Of a stretch of 64,000 nucleotides of DNA, positions 23,958 through 35,400 are shown one piece after another; position 1 is the first letter of the stretch; each line of letters opens with the position of its first letter. Location: positions 558,001-622,000 of the forward strand of contig JBAOKB010000147.1 of the NCBI GenBank assembly GCA_037044905.1. Direction: 5' to 3'. The translations under genes and the position numbers were made by a program. The stretch comes from Hortaea werneckii. Its lineage: Eukaryota; Ascomycota; Dothideomycetes; Mycosphaerellales; Teratosphaeriaceae. A model generated the notes under the pieces. That model was not told the origin of the DNA and made no database searches. It saw only the letters and a list, made by a program, of their open reading frames with translations.

Positions 23958-25016
23958 ATGGCGTCTGCAACACCATCGCGTCTTCTCCAACTTCCGGCCG
24001 CCGTCCGCCGAGCCGCCTTCTCCCAATCTCTCACTCCCGCTCCAGCTCTCTTCTCCACCCGCACAACTACAGCGCCGCTTCAGACCATCGCAACGACTTC
24101 GCCGCTCGTCCAAAGACACTATGCTACCGCCACCGGATCTTCACCAGGCTCGGACTCCTCGGCAACCTCAAGCTCCGTCAACGCAACCGAAGTCTCCCAT
24201 TTCAACGCCCTAGCCTCCTCATGGTGGGATCCCCACGGCTCTTCCCGGCTCCTCCATCTTATGAACCCGCTCCGCCACGACTTTATCAATCGATGTCTCA
24301 CTCAGCGCCAAGGGGGGAGTAGCATACCCGAACACGATCAGACAGAGAAGAAACCTCGCCGACGATATCTAGACGTAGGATGCGGCGGCGGGATCTTCGC
24401 CGAAAGCGCCGCGAGAAAGTCAACCGACTGCGAACCGGAAGTAATAGGCGTCGATCCGACTCCAGAGGTTATTGCCGTAGCGAGACGACACGCAAGGGAA
24501 GACCCCTACCTCTTGGGCGAATCAAAGGAAGGCGGGAAAAGATTACAGTACATCAACTCCGCCGTGGAGAATCTGGGCGAACATGTCCAATTTTCGGACC
24601 AGACGTCCGCTTCTGGACCCGCAGGAACGCCCTCACGGCCCCAATTCGATATCGTGACCTTATTCGAAGTGATCGAACATATCCAGCACCCGTCCCCATT
24701 CCTCTCCACCTGCCTCTCCCACGTGAAACCAGGCGGTTGGCTCATCGGGTCCACCATCGCACGGCATCCCATGAGCTGGTTCACGACGAAGTTCATGGCG
24801 GAGGATGTCTTGCGATTGGTGCCCAGAGGGACCCACGATTGGAATCAGTACATTCAACCGTGGGAGCTGAAGGAGTGGGTAGGACGTCAGCCGGAGTTGA
24901 GCGCGGGCGATTGGCAAGTGCAGGGCGTGGTGTATGTACCTGGCGTGGGATGGAAGGAAGTGGATGGGAGTGAAGGGGTGGGGAATTATTTCTTCGGGAT
25001 GAGGAAGAGGGAATAG
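23958..25016 (+). CDS. COQ3: ubiquinone biosynthesis O-methyltransferase, mitochondrial
   Basis: This single-exon gene encodes about 352 residues. Starting at the ATG at 23958 the N-terminus is rich in Ala, Ser, Arg and Leu (MASATPSRLLQLPAAVRR), a good mitochondrial presequence. The mature domain opens with HFNALASSWWDPHGSSRLLHLMNP, cut by family convention at the W-W-D-P-x-G block that marks Coq3/UbiG. S-adenosylmethionine motif I is YLDVGCGGGIFAE near residue 136, then GVDPTPEVIAVARRHA, FDIVTLFEVIEHIQHP and VKPGGWLIGSTIARHP. Coq3 carries out both O-methylations in coenzyme Q synthesis on the matrix side of the inner membrane. Insertions near residues 115-125 and 190-205 are longer than in yeast, as is common in filamentous fungi. 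The frame is open upstream to 23742, so a longer product is possible but would lose the presequence look. Confidence 0.96.
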   Translation: MASATPSRLLQLPAAVRRAAFSQSLTPAPALFSTRTTTAPLQTIATTSPLVQRHYATATGSSPGSDSSATSSSVNATEVSHFNALASSWWDPHGSSRLLHLMNPLRHDFINRCLTQRQGGSSIPEHDQTEKKPRRRYLDVGCGGGIFAESAARKSTDCEPEVIGVDPTPEVIAVARRHAREDPYLLGESKEGGKRLQYINSAVENLGEHVQFSDQTSASGPAGTPSRPQFDIVTLFEVIEHIQHPSPFLSTCLSHVKPGGWLIGSTIARHPMSWFTTKFMAEDVLRLVPRGTHDWNQYIQPWELKEWVGRQPELSAGDWQVQGVVYVPGVGWKEVDGSEGVGNYFFGMRKRE

Positions 25017-25540
25017 GAACAGGCGCGGAGAAGCGTGCTGAGACTCTGTATAATGTACTCAATAATATTCAAAGCACGCCGTATCCATCCAAGACGAACA
25101 GGACGTCATTTCGGCTTGACATCGTGCAGCGGAATAGACCCATTTGCTACTTCCCACTTTCGGGCGCATCGAGAAGGCTCATCATCAGCTGCTGCTTCCC
25201 GAGTATTCCGTCCCGGTAGACAATGGCAGACGGCGGGCTGTACTTCTGTTCATCCTATGCTTGAGCTGCGCAAGACTGGACCTCGAGGAGTCGCATTTGG
25301 AGACAGGGAACCAGCAGCTTGGCCTCGTTCATGGTGTTCTGACCCGGCCGTGGATTACATGCAACGTGATCCAATGCCACATGTCGGATTCTCTTAGTCT
25401 GACGGGCTCAGAAGCTTGCGGGTCTTGTTGCCGTCACACCCATCGATTGTTGCTCATGAAGCTCGTAAATGTGATGAACCTTTCTCTCTTAAACCTTGCT
25501 CGCCTTCCGCGCAACACTCAAATGACCATGACACCGTCGC
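25017..25540. other. convergent 3' spacer, no gene seen
   Basis: The spacer between COQ3 and VPS60, which point toward each other, holds open frames up to about 145 codons but none with recognisable content. Both 3' UTRs lie here. Confidence 0.5.
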
Positions 25541-26263
25541 CTAAGTCGCCGCCTCCTTCGTCTTCCCTGGCTCCGGCGCCTCATCAATGAACTGCGGCGG
25601 ACCAGACGAAGCGCCTTCCTGCAAGAACCCAGGCATCTCCCCCTGCCCCTCCAGCTCCCCACCCAAATCCACCTCCTCCCCTAACGCCTCGAGCTCAGCG
25701 TCCAACTCAGCCTCATCCACATCCTCAGGGACATCATAACTCCGACTGATACTCTCCTGGATCTCATTGCCCACCTCCATCAGATCCGCCATCTCATCCT
25801 GCATCTTCTCAATCTTGTCAATGTCGACCTTCCCATACTGCTTCTTCAGCTCCTTCTGCGTCGTCTTCATCGCGTCGACCGTCGCCATGGTGTTTTTGAG
25901 GTTATCTTGCATCATGCCCGCCTGCTCCATATTCCAGGATTGCTGCTGGAGCTGGTCCTTCTGGGCTTCATATTGTTTGCGCTGTTGGAGGATCTTGATG
26001 GCTTTTTGTTTGAGGGCGGATTTGCCGGGTCCTTCCCGCATGCGGCTCAGGCGTTGTTGGTAGGTGGATAGTTCGGCGGTGAGTTTGGCGAGTTTGACGT
26101 CGATGGATTCTATGCGGGTGTCGACCTACAAGGCACGAAGGAGTCACTGTCAGTTGTTGGACTTCGGAGTATATTGAATGGATACTTTTATGCGTACATT
26201 GGATATAGCGCTGTTGAGGGTGGGTTTGGGTGCATTGTTCTTCGCGCCGAATAGGCGATTCAT
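25541..26263 (-). CDS. VPS60: ESCRT-III subunit Vps60 (CHMP5)
   Basis: Exons 26263-26198 and 26125-25541, with a 72-nt intron (GTACGC, TGTAG), encode about 216 residues, close to yeast Vps60/Mos10 (229). The protein begins MNRLFGAKNNAPKPTLNSAI, the basic first helix typical of Vps60/CHMP5, and continues as a Snf7-type helical hairpin (KLAKLTAELSTYQQRLSRM, KALKQKAIKILQQRKQYE-like). The later part turns strongly acidic (DVDEAELDAELEALGEEVD), where the family binds MIT-domain partners such as Vta1. It works in membrane scission and multivesicular body sorting at endosomes. The intron falls after SAISN, joining in phase 0. It is divergent from the TFIIE-beta gene, with a shared upstream region of 614 bp. 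Confidence 0.95.
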
Positions 26264-26877
26264 GATGGGCTAAGTGGCGGATATGGACTGCTCTTGGTTG
26301 CAGAATGCGAAATTACGGGAGCCGAGTGAGAGGTCGAAGAGTGCTGTACTGAGCGTAGGTATTAGAGCCTTTGCCCCTGTTGTTTTGGCCTGTATGGAAA
26401 GTAATGCGAGTTGTTGCTATACGTAAACCTTACCTCGGAGGCATGATGTCGGTGCCTGCGGTTGCGATGGCCGTGACAGAATCGAGCCCCACCAGGCGGG
26501 ATGGGGCTTTGCGGAGGCGGCCCGCCCGGGTACCGTCCAGCCTGACATGACGGAGCCGCCTTCAATTTGGATCATCAGCGACAATCACTCACTCTCTTCA
26601 TCCAGACACCCACACCGGCGGCGTGTCAATCCAACGTGAATACCCGTCAGGTTTTCTAGCCACCCGCGTGCACCGGTGTTCAGACATCAGCCGTGGAACG
26701 ACCCGCCATCTTGTGCGACAGCTGCCAATCCGCTCACTGCCGGCCTGGAACTCTTGGTTGCAGCATTCTGGGCCGCATAATCACCATCGACCGTCACATC
26801 ACCTACTTCCGACTCCGCCTCCGATACACTCCATTCTACTCGTATCTTCGCGTGTGATTATACCCACCGCCGCAACC
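26264..26877. promoter_or_regulatory. shared upstream region of VPS60 and TFIIE-beta
   Basis: These 614 bp lie between two divergent start codons, so both core promoters must be here unless an upstream exon was missed. No TATA box is obvious; the part near the TFIIE-beta start is C/T-rich. Confidence 0.5.
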
Positions 26878-27819
26878 ATGTCCGGCGGCCTCAACGCACA
26901 GTATCGCGACTGGCAGCGCGAGCGTGCCGACGCTGTCAAGCGCAACATCCCTTCTTCTGCCAAATCATCTACTCCGAAACCCTCCACGCCTAAACCCTCC
27001 AGCAATGCCAGTTTCGCCGCTCCTCCTTCGTCCGCAGTGCCGGAATCAAGTTTACCACAATCTCAATCCGTTGGCTCGGAGCTCATGTCCCGTGTGGTCG
27101 CCGCCAAAGACTACCTTCGTGATCGACGTCCCGCCATGAAGACTCTGGACGACATTCTCTCCTTTCTGTCCATACCCACCAATGAAAAGACTACCAAGAC
27201 CTACAATATGATGCGTCGGGCACTGCAGAGCAACGAACGGACGGAATTCATCCCTGCCCCAGAGAGCGGCGCCCTTAAGAAGGAAGCTTTCCGCTATCGA
27301 CCCATGGTGCCAGTCAGCAATCCGGATGAGCTCAGAGAATACCTCGTCCGCATGAGTCTAGAGAGCGCAAGGGGATTGCTAGTCAAAGATCTCAAGGATG
27401 GGTGGCCCGACTGCGGCCCCGCTATCGATGAGCTGGAGCGGCAGGGATACGTCCTTGTCGTACGGAACAAGAAAGACAACACCCCAAAGCTACTCTACGC
27501 GGACGACCCCTCTTTCTATCCACCTTCCCGATTCCCTCCCTCTGACCCTGCTGCGGTCCCACATGTTGGTTTCGTGGACCAGGACCTCAAAGATCAATGG
27601 GCCAAACTCAAGCTACCCGCAAACGAGAACGATATTCGCACGGAGCTGGAACGGGCGGGAATCACACCTACGAGTCAGGTCAAGGAGGTGAAACCGATAG
27701 GGGGGACGGGAAGGAAAGAAAAGAAGGTCAGGAAGGAGAAGAAGAATGCCAAGAAGACTAACGTTCATATGGCGGGCATTCTGAAGGATTATTCGCATAA
27801 GCGGCCTGGTGGGAAGTAG
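26878..27819 (+). CDS. TFA2: transcription initiation factor TFIIE, beta subunit
   Basis: This intron-less gene encodes about 313 residues. The first 65 residues are low complexity (Ser, Thr, Pro, Lys). Winged-helix parts follow: MKTLDDILSFLSIP with NMMRRALQSNERTEFIP, then YRPMVPVSNPDELREYL and ARGLLVKDLKDGWPDCGPAI with ELERQGYVLVVRNKKDNTPK. This is the tandem winged-helix core of TFIIE-beta (Tfa2), which recruits TFIIH to the RNA polymerase II preinitiation complex in the nucleus. The C-terminus is Lys-rich (KEKKVRKEKKNAKKTNVHM), a DNA-contacting or nuclear-localising tail. The frame extends upstream to 26623, but the ATG at 26878, preceded by CAACC, gives the expected N-terminus. Confidence 0.94.
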   Translation: MSGGLNAQYRDWQRERADAVKRNIPSSAKSSTPKPSTPKPSSNASFAAPPSSAVPESSLPQSQSVGSELMSRVVAAKDYLRDRRPAMKTLDDILSFLSIPTNEKTTKTYNMMRRALQSNERTEFIPAPESGALKKEAFRYRPMVPVSNPDELREYLVRMSLESARGLLVKDLKDGWPDCGPAIDELERQGYVLVVRNKKDNTPKLLYADDPSFYPPSRFPPSDPAAVPHVGFVDQDLKDQWAKLKLPANENDIRTELERAGITPTSQVKEVKPIGGTGRKEKKVRKEKKNAKKTNVHMAGILKDYSHKRPGGK

Positions 27820-28204
27820 AAGTTTTTGAGCATTGATGATGCTTAGATGACGCTTTAGCGCGGGAAATCATGGAAGAGTGGGAGCTGTTTCTTACAGAAT
27901 GGTATGGTCTGCGATGCGTGTTTTACCTGAATTATTAGCGTGGCGTTGGGGATGGAAACTCCGTAGGGGCGAACGCAGAAGGTAGTTCTACTACATCTTC
28001 TCAGACGGCGTACGGAATATAGCAAGTGGCGTTTTCAGAGGTGATCAAAAGGTTTGATTTACTTCCCTGTCCAAGGGCTTAGGCTGGTCTAAAAATAGCT
28101 CATAATGCGATCGTGGGCGGCATCCACTTGTCGTCCCATTGATTCAAAGATTCACGGCTCCCCTAGCCCCTGTCCAATGCCCCACCATGGTACTGTGGCC
28201 ATTC
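27820..28204. other. convergent 3' spacer
   Basis: The 385 bp between TFIIE-beta and the aminotransferase, which point toward each other, hold no supported gene. Confidence 0.5.
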
Positions 28205-29590
28205 TCAAGACCCCTTTTGCTTATCTGGGAAAGCATTCCACTTCTTCAGCACCCTCTCAAACCCATCCAATCCCGCCTTCAGCGTATCCATACGTGGACC
28301 ATAACTAACCCGCACAAAGTGATGGCAAGGGCTATCAAACAAATCCCTCCTGCGGCTGGGATTCAGATCGAAAAAGATGCCCGGCACTACAATCACCTTC
28401 TCCTCTAGACACGCCTGGAAGAAATTCAAGCCGTCGTTGATCCCTTCTGGCAGCTGCTCGAGATCCAACCAGAGGTAAAAAGTACTGTCGGGCACATAGG
28501 GCAACTCGAACCCCATGCGCGTCAGCCGCTCCACCACATAATCCCGCTTGTCGCGGAAATGCCGCTGTAAGCTGCGCATCTCATTGCGGACCTTGGGCGG
28601 CTCGAGCATCGGAATCGCGGCCTCCTGGAACGGGACATTGGTGCCACCGTCGAGGTACGAGCCACACGACCCTAGGGCTTTGATGAAGGCCTTGGGCCCG
28701 AGAATCCACGCGACGCGCCATCCGGGCAGCCGGAATCGTTTCGTCAGCCCGTCGATGATGAGGACGTCGTCCTCGTCGACATTCTTGACGTTGTCCGCTG
28801 CGCTGATGACTTGGCCGTCGCACGAAGTGGTGTAGTTGTATCCGCTGTAGAACTCATCCATAACCAAGGTCGCACGATCACGACAGAGGTCCTGGATCCG
28901 GGCGAGCTCAGGGTTGGCGACCATTTTGCCCGTCGGGTTGCGGGGATTGCTGGTCAAGATGACCGAGGTGCCGCGACGGATTTCTTCGGAGATCTTGTCC
29001 GGGTTGATATGGTACTGGTCCTCGCGGTTGAGCGGGATGGGCACCGCAGCGAAGTTCCTAAACAGGCTGAGCATTTCATTGTAGGCGGTGTAGTCCGGGA
29101 TGAAGAAGCCGAGGTAGGCGTTGCCCAGCACGGCGGCGATGCGGATTAGCCCTGCGCGCCCGCCTGGCACGATGCACACGTTCTCCCAGGTGTACTGGCT
29201 TTCTTTGCCTTGGCGGTGATGGGCGTTGTAGAGATCGGCGACCTTTTGGCGTAGGGGCTTGATGCCGGCTGTAGGGCCGTATTCGCGTCCGGTCATCGAT
29301 ACGTTGATTGAGTGCGGTCGTTCGAAGCAGCCTTCGATGTCTGTAGAAATGTTAGTATGTGAGGAGGCGAAACGATAGCTGACAGATGGTTTGGTAAGTA
29401 CCATCTTCGACTTCGGGAGCGCCTTGGCCAAGGTTCGCCCATTCCTTTGGATTCTCGAGGAAGCCGTGTTCGTATGCGCGTTCGGTCGTCCAGACCACGC
29501 CTGTCGAAGCTCGTGATGGGTCGAGACCGGCATGTGGTTTGTGGCCATGATGAGCTTCTCTGAAGTCACGGTGCGGTCTTGATTTCTTTT
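28205..29590 (-). CDS. PLP-dependent class I/II aminotransferase, 5' end unresolved
   Basis: The main exon 29340-28205 follows a 61-nt intron (29341-29401, TACTAAC branch, CTACAG). The exon before it, 29590-29402, must be read in the frame giving AYEHGFLENPKEWANLGQGA, not in the longer overlapping frame. Its own acceptor is probably CCCTATAG just upstream of 29590, after a CTAAC site, so a further 5' exon with the start codon is missing. Fold-type-I hallmarks are present: SMTGREYGPTAG, the cofactor loop after VPGGRAGL, SNPRNPTGK, the Asp/Tyr pair in MDEFYSGYNY, and DGLTKRFRLPGWR with the PLP Lys. The C-terminal Arg is likely in HFVRVSYG. It resembles aspartate-aminotransferase-like enzymes; the amino-donor specificity cannot be read. 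A candidate start exon at 29730-29850 (ATG at 29850) was not joined with confidence. Confidence 0.88.
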   Translation of the reverse strand, partial: KRNQDRTVTSEKLIMATNHMPVSTHHELRQAWSGRPNAHTNTASSRIQRNGRTLAKALPKSKMVLTKPSVSYRFASSHTNISTDIEGCFERPHSINVSMTGREYGPTAGIKPLRQKVADLYNAHHRQGKESQYTWENVCIVPGGRAGLIRIAAVLGNAYLGFFIPDYTAYNEMLSLFRNFAAVPIPLNREDQYHINPDKISEEIRRGTSVILTSNPRNPTGKMVANPELARIQDLCRDRATLVMDEFYSGYNYTTSCDGQVISAADNVKNVDEDDVLIIDGLTKRFRLPGWRVAWILGPKAFIKALGSCGSYLDGGTNVPFQEAAIPMLEPPKVRNEMRSLQRHFRDKRDYVVERLTRMGFELPYVPDSTFYLWLDLEQLPEGINDGLNFFQACLEEKVIVVPGIFFDLNPSRRRDLFDSPCHHFVRVSYGPRMDTLKAGLDGFERVLKKWNAFPDKQKGS

Positions 29591-30686
29591 CTATAGGGTA
29601 TGGTTAGAGATGGTTCTACACAATAGAGACTGCGACAGGCATTTCAGATGCATATGGTATGGTCAATGGCAGGAGCGATCCATGGATGTCTCATGAGTTT
29701 CGTCTATTTTTTACAGTGTAATAATGATATTAAGTGATGTACTGACCGTTCTCGCTGGGGCCTCTCGCGTTGAAAAGTGCTTCACTGCCCTTCCCAGCAG
29801 CAGTGGTGATATCGTCCCATGCTTGCGCCGCGTTTCTAACGATAGCAGACATGTCTCTCACACTTTCGTTCGGCAATCTCTGCCCTTGCAGATCGGACTC
29901 CGATACGATGTTTCGCACTAGGATAGGGAGCTTAGCGTTTCTTGGCAATAAGATGAATGGAAGGGAATATGCCCGTCAATGAGTGAATGGCAACGTGGAC
30001 CACGTAGGGCGTATGATGAGACAGATTTGTATTCGCTGGTGAGATGCAGAGATGCCCACTCTGATGATGAAGGGCTTCTACTGTACCCGCTTTGCGCTTG
30101 CCACGTCATGGTCCATCACGTTTGCGACTTCGCGCCAGGAACCGGCGGCAGCGGCGAACCCAGCGCTCTTTTCTGTTCGTCGTGACCGTGCCACACTCCC
30201 TCATGAAATACGGGCATAGATGGATGCGCTACAGCAACAAAAGTGAATGGGATGAGAGCACTGATTCAGTGATTATTGTTATTGTCAGGCAGTGCATATC
30301 GCGCGCCTACTTTTCGCGTGTCGTTCCCGTCTCCGCGGGAAGATCTTCTGCGCGTGGGCGCTCCCGATGACGCGAAGGACGGGGCGAGCGAGGGCACCAA
30401 GAAGCTCGTGCGACACAAGCGCAACTTCTCCACGCCGAGACACTGGGGTCACAAGATGCATAGCCTACATCCCTTAAACCCCTATGGTCTCTCGTTCCGT
30501 GCTCAGTGAAGAGCCACGGGTGTTCATTGAGGCATTTGGTGGTAGACTTTTCGTCTCCAGAGTGAGGCTATTTTGATATCTAGACGCGTACGGTCCGAAC
30601 GGCAATAGGGTGGCCTCGGAAGCTCAGGGAAGACATAAATTATTTCTTGGAGTTCCTCACCCACAGGGGACTTTCGTTTGGGGACA
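29591..30686. other. divergent intergenic region, may hold a first exon
   Basis: This region lies between the aminotransferase and the nucleotide-sugar transporter, which point away from each other. A minus-strand frame (29730 back to about 29948) reads MSAIVRNAAQAWDDITTAAG from an ATG at 29850 and could be the missing first exon of the aminotransferase, using a weak GTCAGT donor. Nothing else is supported. Confidence 0.4.
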
Positions 30687-32163
30687 ATGGTGTACGAAAT
30701 GCCACGACGCAATGCTTCGTTGGCCGGCCTGCCAATGAAGCACATCTCCTTGATCACGGTCAGTTACCAAATCATGAGACTCCATGAACATAACTGACCA
30801 ACAAGACAGCTTGTCTTCCAAAACTCCCTGCTGATCCTAGTAATGCACTACTCTCGCATCATGCCTCCTGTGAACGGCCATCGATACTACACCTCCACAG
30901 CTGTTTTCTTGAACGAACTTATGAAGCTTTCAATCTCCCTCTCAATGGCCCTGTACGACATCGCAACGCACTCGAAATCTCCCGAGACAGCAACAGCGGC
31001 AGGCTTGTTCGGTGAGCTGGCAAGAGCAGTGTTTAGTGGAGACAGCTGGAAGATGGGCATTCCTGCTTTGCTGTATACGTTGCAGAATAGTCTGCAATAC
31101 ATCGGGATAAGCAACTTGGATGCTGCAACGTTTCAGGTCACCTACCAGCTGAAGATCTTGACAACGGCATTGTTCAGTGTCACGCTGCTGGGAAAGTCGC
31201 TAACCCCGAGAAGATGGACGAGCCTAGTTCTGCTGATGGTCGGAGTCGCCATCGTTCAGATACCACTTGGTAATTCCGAGACACCGGTGTTATCTATCAA
31301 GGACTTGAAAGATGGTGCCGCCTTTCACTCGCCGCGAAGCATTTGGGATCTGAAGGCATTAGGCAATGCGGCTGCTGGTCAGCTGTCGAAGCGGTCGGCC
31401 ACGTACGAGGGTATCGGCGAGGATGAAGCAGCGGCACACCCCCAGCTGGACGCTTCCATTGGACTTATAGCGGTCATGATAGCCTGCGGGCTGTCTGGAA
31501 TGGCCGGCGTCTACTTCGAGAAAGTGCTAAAAGATCCAAAGGGAGATGCACACAGGCAATCAGTCTGGGTCCGAAACGTGCAACTCTCGTTCTACTCTTT
31601 GTGGCCGGCTTTGTTGATCGGCGTCCTCTTCAAAGACGGGGAGCAGATCGCAAAGACCGGCTTCTTCACGGGATACAACTGGGTTGTCTGGCTCGCAATC
31701 ACACTACAGGCGATTGGGGGTGTTGTCGTGGCGCTTGCAGTCAACCATGCTGACAACATTGCGAAGAACTTCGCAACCAGCATCTCAATCCTCGTTAGTT
31801 TTCTTGCGAGCGTCTTTTTCTTCGATTTTCACATCACGTGGCTGGTAAGTGTGTTTCCAAACGCTGATGATGAGCGACATTGACTGATGCACTCCATAGT
31901 ATCTACTCGGGACCGTGACCGTTGTGGGAGCAACGTACCTCTACAACGCGGACCCAGTTCACCGAAGTCGACCGCCACCAATCAGTGTTACGAGCTACAA
32001 TGAGAAAAATAATGAACCAGGATATTTTGATCTTGAGTCTGTCCCAACGCCCGCGCGAACCCCGATTCGTGGCGATGGCTTGTCGACTAGCAGGCCGACC
32101 ACCCCTGGATCTAGGTCGAGGCCAAGGAGTCCCGGATTTTGTATGATGAAGAGAGAGCAATAG
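30687..32163 (+). CDS. nucleotide-sugar transporter (UDP-galactose transporter type)
   Basis: Exons 30687-30758, 30810-31844 and 31900-32163 encode about 456 residues; introns are 51 and 55 nt and join in phase 0. The fold is ten hydrophobic helices of the NST family. Helix 1 (HISLITLVFQNSLLILVMHY) crosses the first intron, followed by the family block YYTSTAVFLNELMKL. Further hallmarks are ALLYTLQNSLQYIGISNLDA with FQVTYQLKILTTALFS, and later GLSGMAGVYFEKVLK, VWVRNVQLSFYSL and NHADNIAKNFATSISI. This pattern matches Golgi UDP-galactose/UDP-sugar transporters such as fission yeast Gms1 and SLC35A. It should import a UDP-sugar into the Golgi lumen in exchange for UMP. The C-terminal tail is cytosolic, Ser/Pro/Arg-rich. 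Start at 30687 or the in-frame ATG at 30699. Confidence 0.95.
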
Positions 32164-32450
32164 AATATTGTTATGATACCCTATGAATGTAACTGATAGT
32201 ATTCAAAAGTCCTCGAGCCGTCTGCCTCCAGCTTAGATGTCGCTTAAATGCGGATGGTAGAGGTGAAGTCGAGCGAATCCCAAGTTAGGAAGGCTCGACG
32301 GGCATCCGACCGCACCTCATCTTTTCACCCTTGGACTTCTCCTTCTTCTCTAAACGTTGCGCACTAACTACACTGCATCGAGGTCATCTTTCACCATCGA
32401 GACTTACCGTTGTGGCGAGGCTGTTTGCTGCAGGCAGTGGCGGGCTTGTC
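32164..32450. other. intergenic, upstream of MER3
   Basis: Short spacer with the transporter 3' end and the MER3 promoter. The MER3 frame stays open upstream to 32331, but the ATG at 32451 is the more usual start. Confidence 0.5.
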
Positions 32451-35400
32451 ATGGATGAAAGTATGGATGAGCGTATTTTTCAGCAGCTCGAACAGCTGCA
32501 GCGCGGCGAAAAAGCAGGCTCTTTCCGGCAAAGAGACGATAGGTCTGGCCAGGCTCAGGCTCCGTACTCTGCGCAGGAAGTGCACAGCTACATAAGCGAC
32601 GATGCTCACGATAAGGCAGCGCACGAGGGGTTCGTTGACCAGCCACTGACACTGGACTCATTCGGTAAGCGATGCTAGATCCGTCTTCGACATCATGACA
32701 TTTGCTGACCCACGTAGATGAACAGCTCCTTCGCCTTCCCGATCCCAACAGCCGCTACGGTCAGGCAGCTCTGGGGCAAAACCGGCTGTCTATGATGCCC
32801 GCATCAACGCAAACTTCAGTGAGGCCCACCCACGAGCAAGGGCAAAGCGGCAGGGGCTTTGAGCTATCCAGTTATGCATTCAATGCGGCTAAAAGCGGCT
32901 TCTCCAGTTCATCCGCCCTCGATCCATCATTTCCATCTAGCCCGGCTTTCAAAGCTAGCCAACGGCGCCCAGTCGTGTATGGGTACGAAGAGACTCGCGG
33001 CAAGGCCCAACAGGATCAGTTACAGCCACAGTTTACGTCTCAGGCATACTACCGGCCATCTACAATCGAGCAGCAGCAGGAACTTCAGATGCCGGTGTGG
33101 GATGCCGATACAGAAGCTCCCTTGACTCGATCCACACAACCACGGCCGAACAACCCTACGAGCGGGCACGATAGCCGCGTCACTGGACCGCCAACTGTAC
33201 AAGGCATTCAACTTATCCAAACGCGTCAGTTGCCCGACCGTTTCCGCTCAATCTTTAACTTCCCACTGTTCAATGCGGTGCAGTCTAAATGCTTCGCCAC
33301 GGTATACAAAGCAAATGACAACTTTGTGCTTTCTGCACCCACGGGTAGTGGCAAAACGGCTGTAATGGAGTTGGCTATTTGTCGTCTCATCAATGGCTTT
33401 GCCAATGGCTCATACAAAATCGTCTATCAAGCCCCAACAAAGTCGCTATGCTCAGAGCGGCAGCGTGATTGGCAGGCAAAATTTGGGCCGCTAGATCTAC
33501 AGTGTGCAGAGCTGACTGGAGATACTGACATCGCCCAGCTGCGGAATGTGCAGCATGCAACAATCATTATCACTACACCAGAAAAGTGGGATAGTATGAC
33601 ACGCAAATGGAAAGATCATCAGAAGCTGATGCAAATGGTAAAGTTATTCCTGATTGACGAGGTTCATATGCTGAAGGACGATCGAGGAGCCACTCTTGAG
33701 GCGGTCGTGTCTCGTATGAAGTCCGTCGGATCCAACGTTCGCTTCATTGCTCTGAGCGCCACTGTACCAAACTCGGAAGACATCGCGAAATGGCTTGGTA
33801 AAGACCACGTCAATGCTTACTTGCCCGCCGTTCGAGAATGCTTTGGTGAAGAGTTCAGACCGGTGCGACTACAGAAACATGTCCGTGGCTACCAAGGACC
33901 TCCAAATGATTTTGCCTTTGACAAGGTACTTGGCAACAAAATTTTTGAGGTCATATCCAAATGGTCGATGAGGAAGCCATTGATGGTGTTTTGCTTCACA
34001 CGTGCAGCTTGTGTGGAGACGGCAAAGGCGCTGGCGACCTGGTGGAGCTCAAACGGGCCAAAAGACAGATTCTGGTCTGCGCCCAGACAAAAGATTACAG
34101 TGGGCGACAAGGATTTGCTCGGTAAGCCCCTAATGTGAATAAACGTGGATTTTCCAAGGCTGACAAGACACATAGGTACTATTCCGTCGGGTGTCGCATT
34201 CCATCATGCAGGTCTGCAAATGCAGGATCGGATGGCGGTGGAGAAAGGGTATCTCGAAGGCCATATTAATGTCATCTGCTGCACGTCTACGCTGGCTGTA
34301 GGAGTCAATCTTCCCTGCCACATGGTCATTATCAAGAATACAGTGACATATCAGAACGCCGCCACGGGTGGATGCAAGGAATACTCCGACCTGGAAATCA
34401 TGCAAATGCTCGGACGAGCTGGTCGACCACAATTCGATGACAGCGCTGTTGCTGTGATCATGACACGCTCGCAACGTGTACAGCACTATGAAAGAATGCT
34501 CACTGGCCAGGAAATCCTAGAGAGCTGTTTGCATCGGAATCTCATCGATCACCTGAACGCTGAGATAGGTCTGGGAACAGTGACCAGCGTTTGCTCCGCC
34601 AAAAAATGGCTCACGGGGACTTTCCTGTATGTGCGCCTAACTGAGAACCCAGAGCATTACAAGCTGGACAGCGACGCACCAGGCCACGATCTCGACGAGC
34701 GATTGGAAAACATCTGCCGTAAAGCCATCTCTCAGCTTGAGCATTACGATCTTGTGCGTGCAGACGAGAAACTGCAATGTACAGAATTCGGAGACGCCAT
34801 GGCCCGTTACTATCTGCAGTTCGACACCATGAAGGTCTTCCTCTCGCTACCACCGCAAGCCAAAATTTCTGAAATACTATCAGTGATTTCCCAAGCTGCT
34901 GAGTTTCGTGAAATTCGCTTCCGAGCAGGCGAGAAAAGCATGTACAAAGATCTGAACAAGAATCAGTCAGTCAAATTCCCGATTGCTGTGAATCTGGACC
35001 TATCCGCGCACAAAGTGTCGCTCATTATCCAATCTGTGCTCGGCGCTGTTGATCTTCCATCTGAGGAAGGGAAGCACAGAATGGAGTATCAGACGGCAAA
35101 GTCAACGATCTTCCAGCATGTCCATCGCCTGGTCAGATGCATCATAGACTGTCAGCTACACTTGAACGACGCGGTCACGACCCGCAACGCACTAATGCTG
35201 GCACGTAGTCTCGCAGCACAAGTATGGGATGACTCTCCGCTGCACATGAAGCAGCTTGAGGGTGTTGGTCCCGTGGCTGTACGAAAGCTGGCTGGTGCCG
35301 GCATCAAGTCAATTGAAGACATAGAGAACAGTGAACCCCATCGCCTGGAGCATATACTTTCTCGCAACCCACCGTACGGAGCACTGCTACAAGAAAGAGC

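Noticed and set aside
29402..29569. N-terminus of the aminotransferase read as MATNHMPVSTHHELR
   Set aside because: The other frame in the same exon gives AYEHGFLENPKEWANLGQG and joins in phase to the next exon across a TACTAAC intron, so the longer open frame is misleading.
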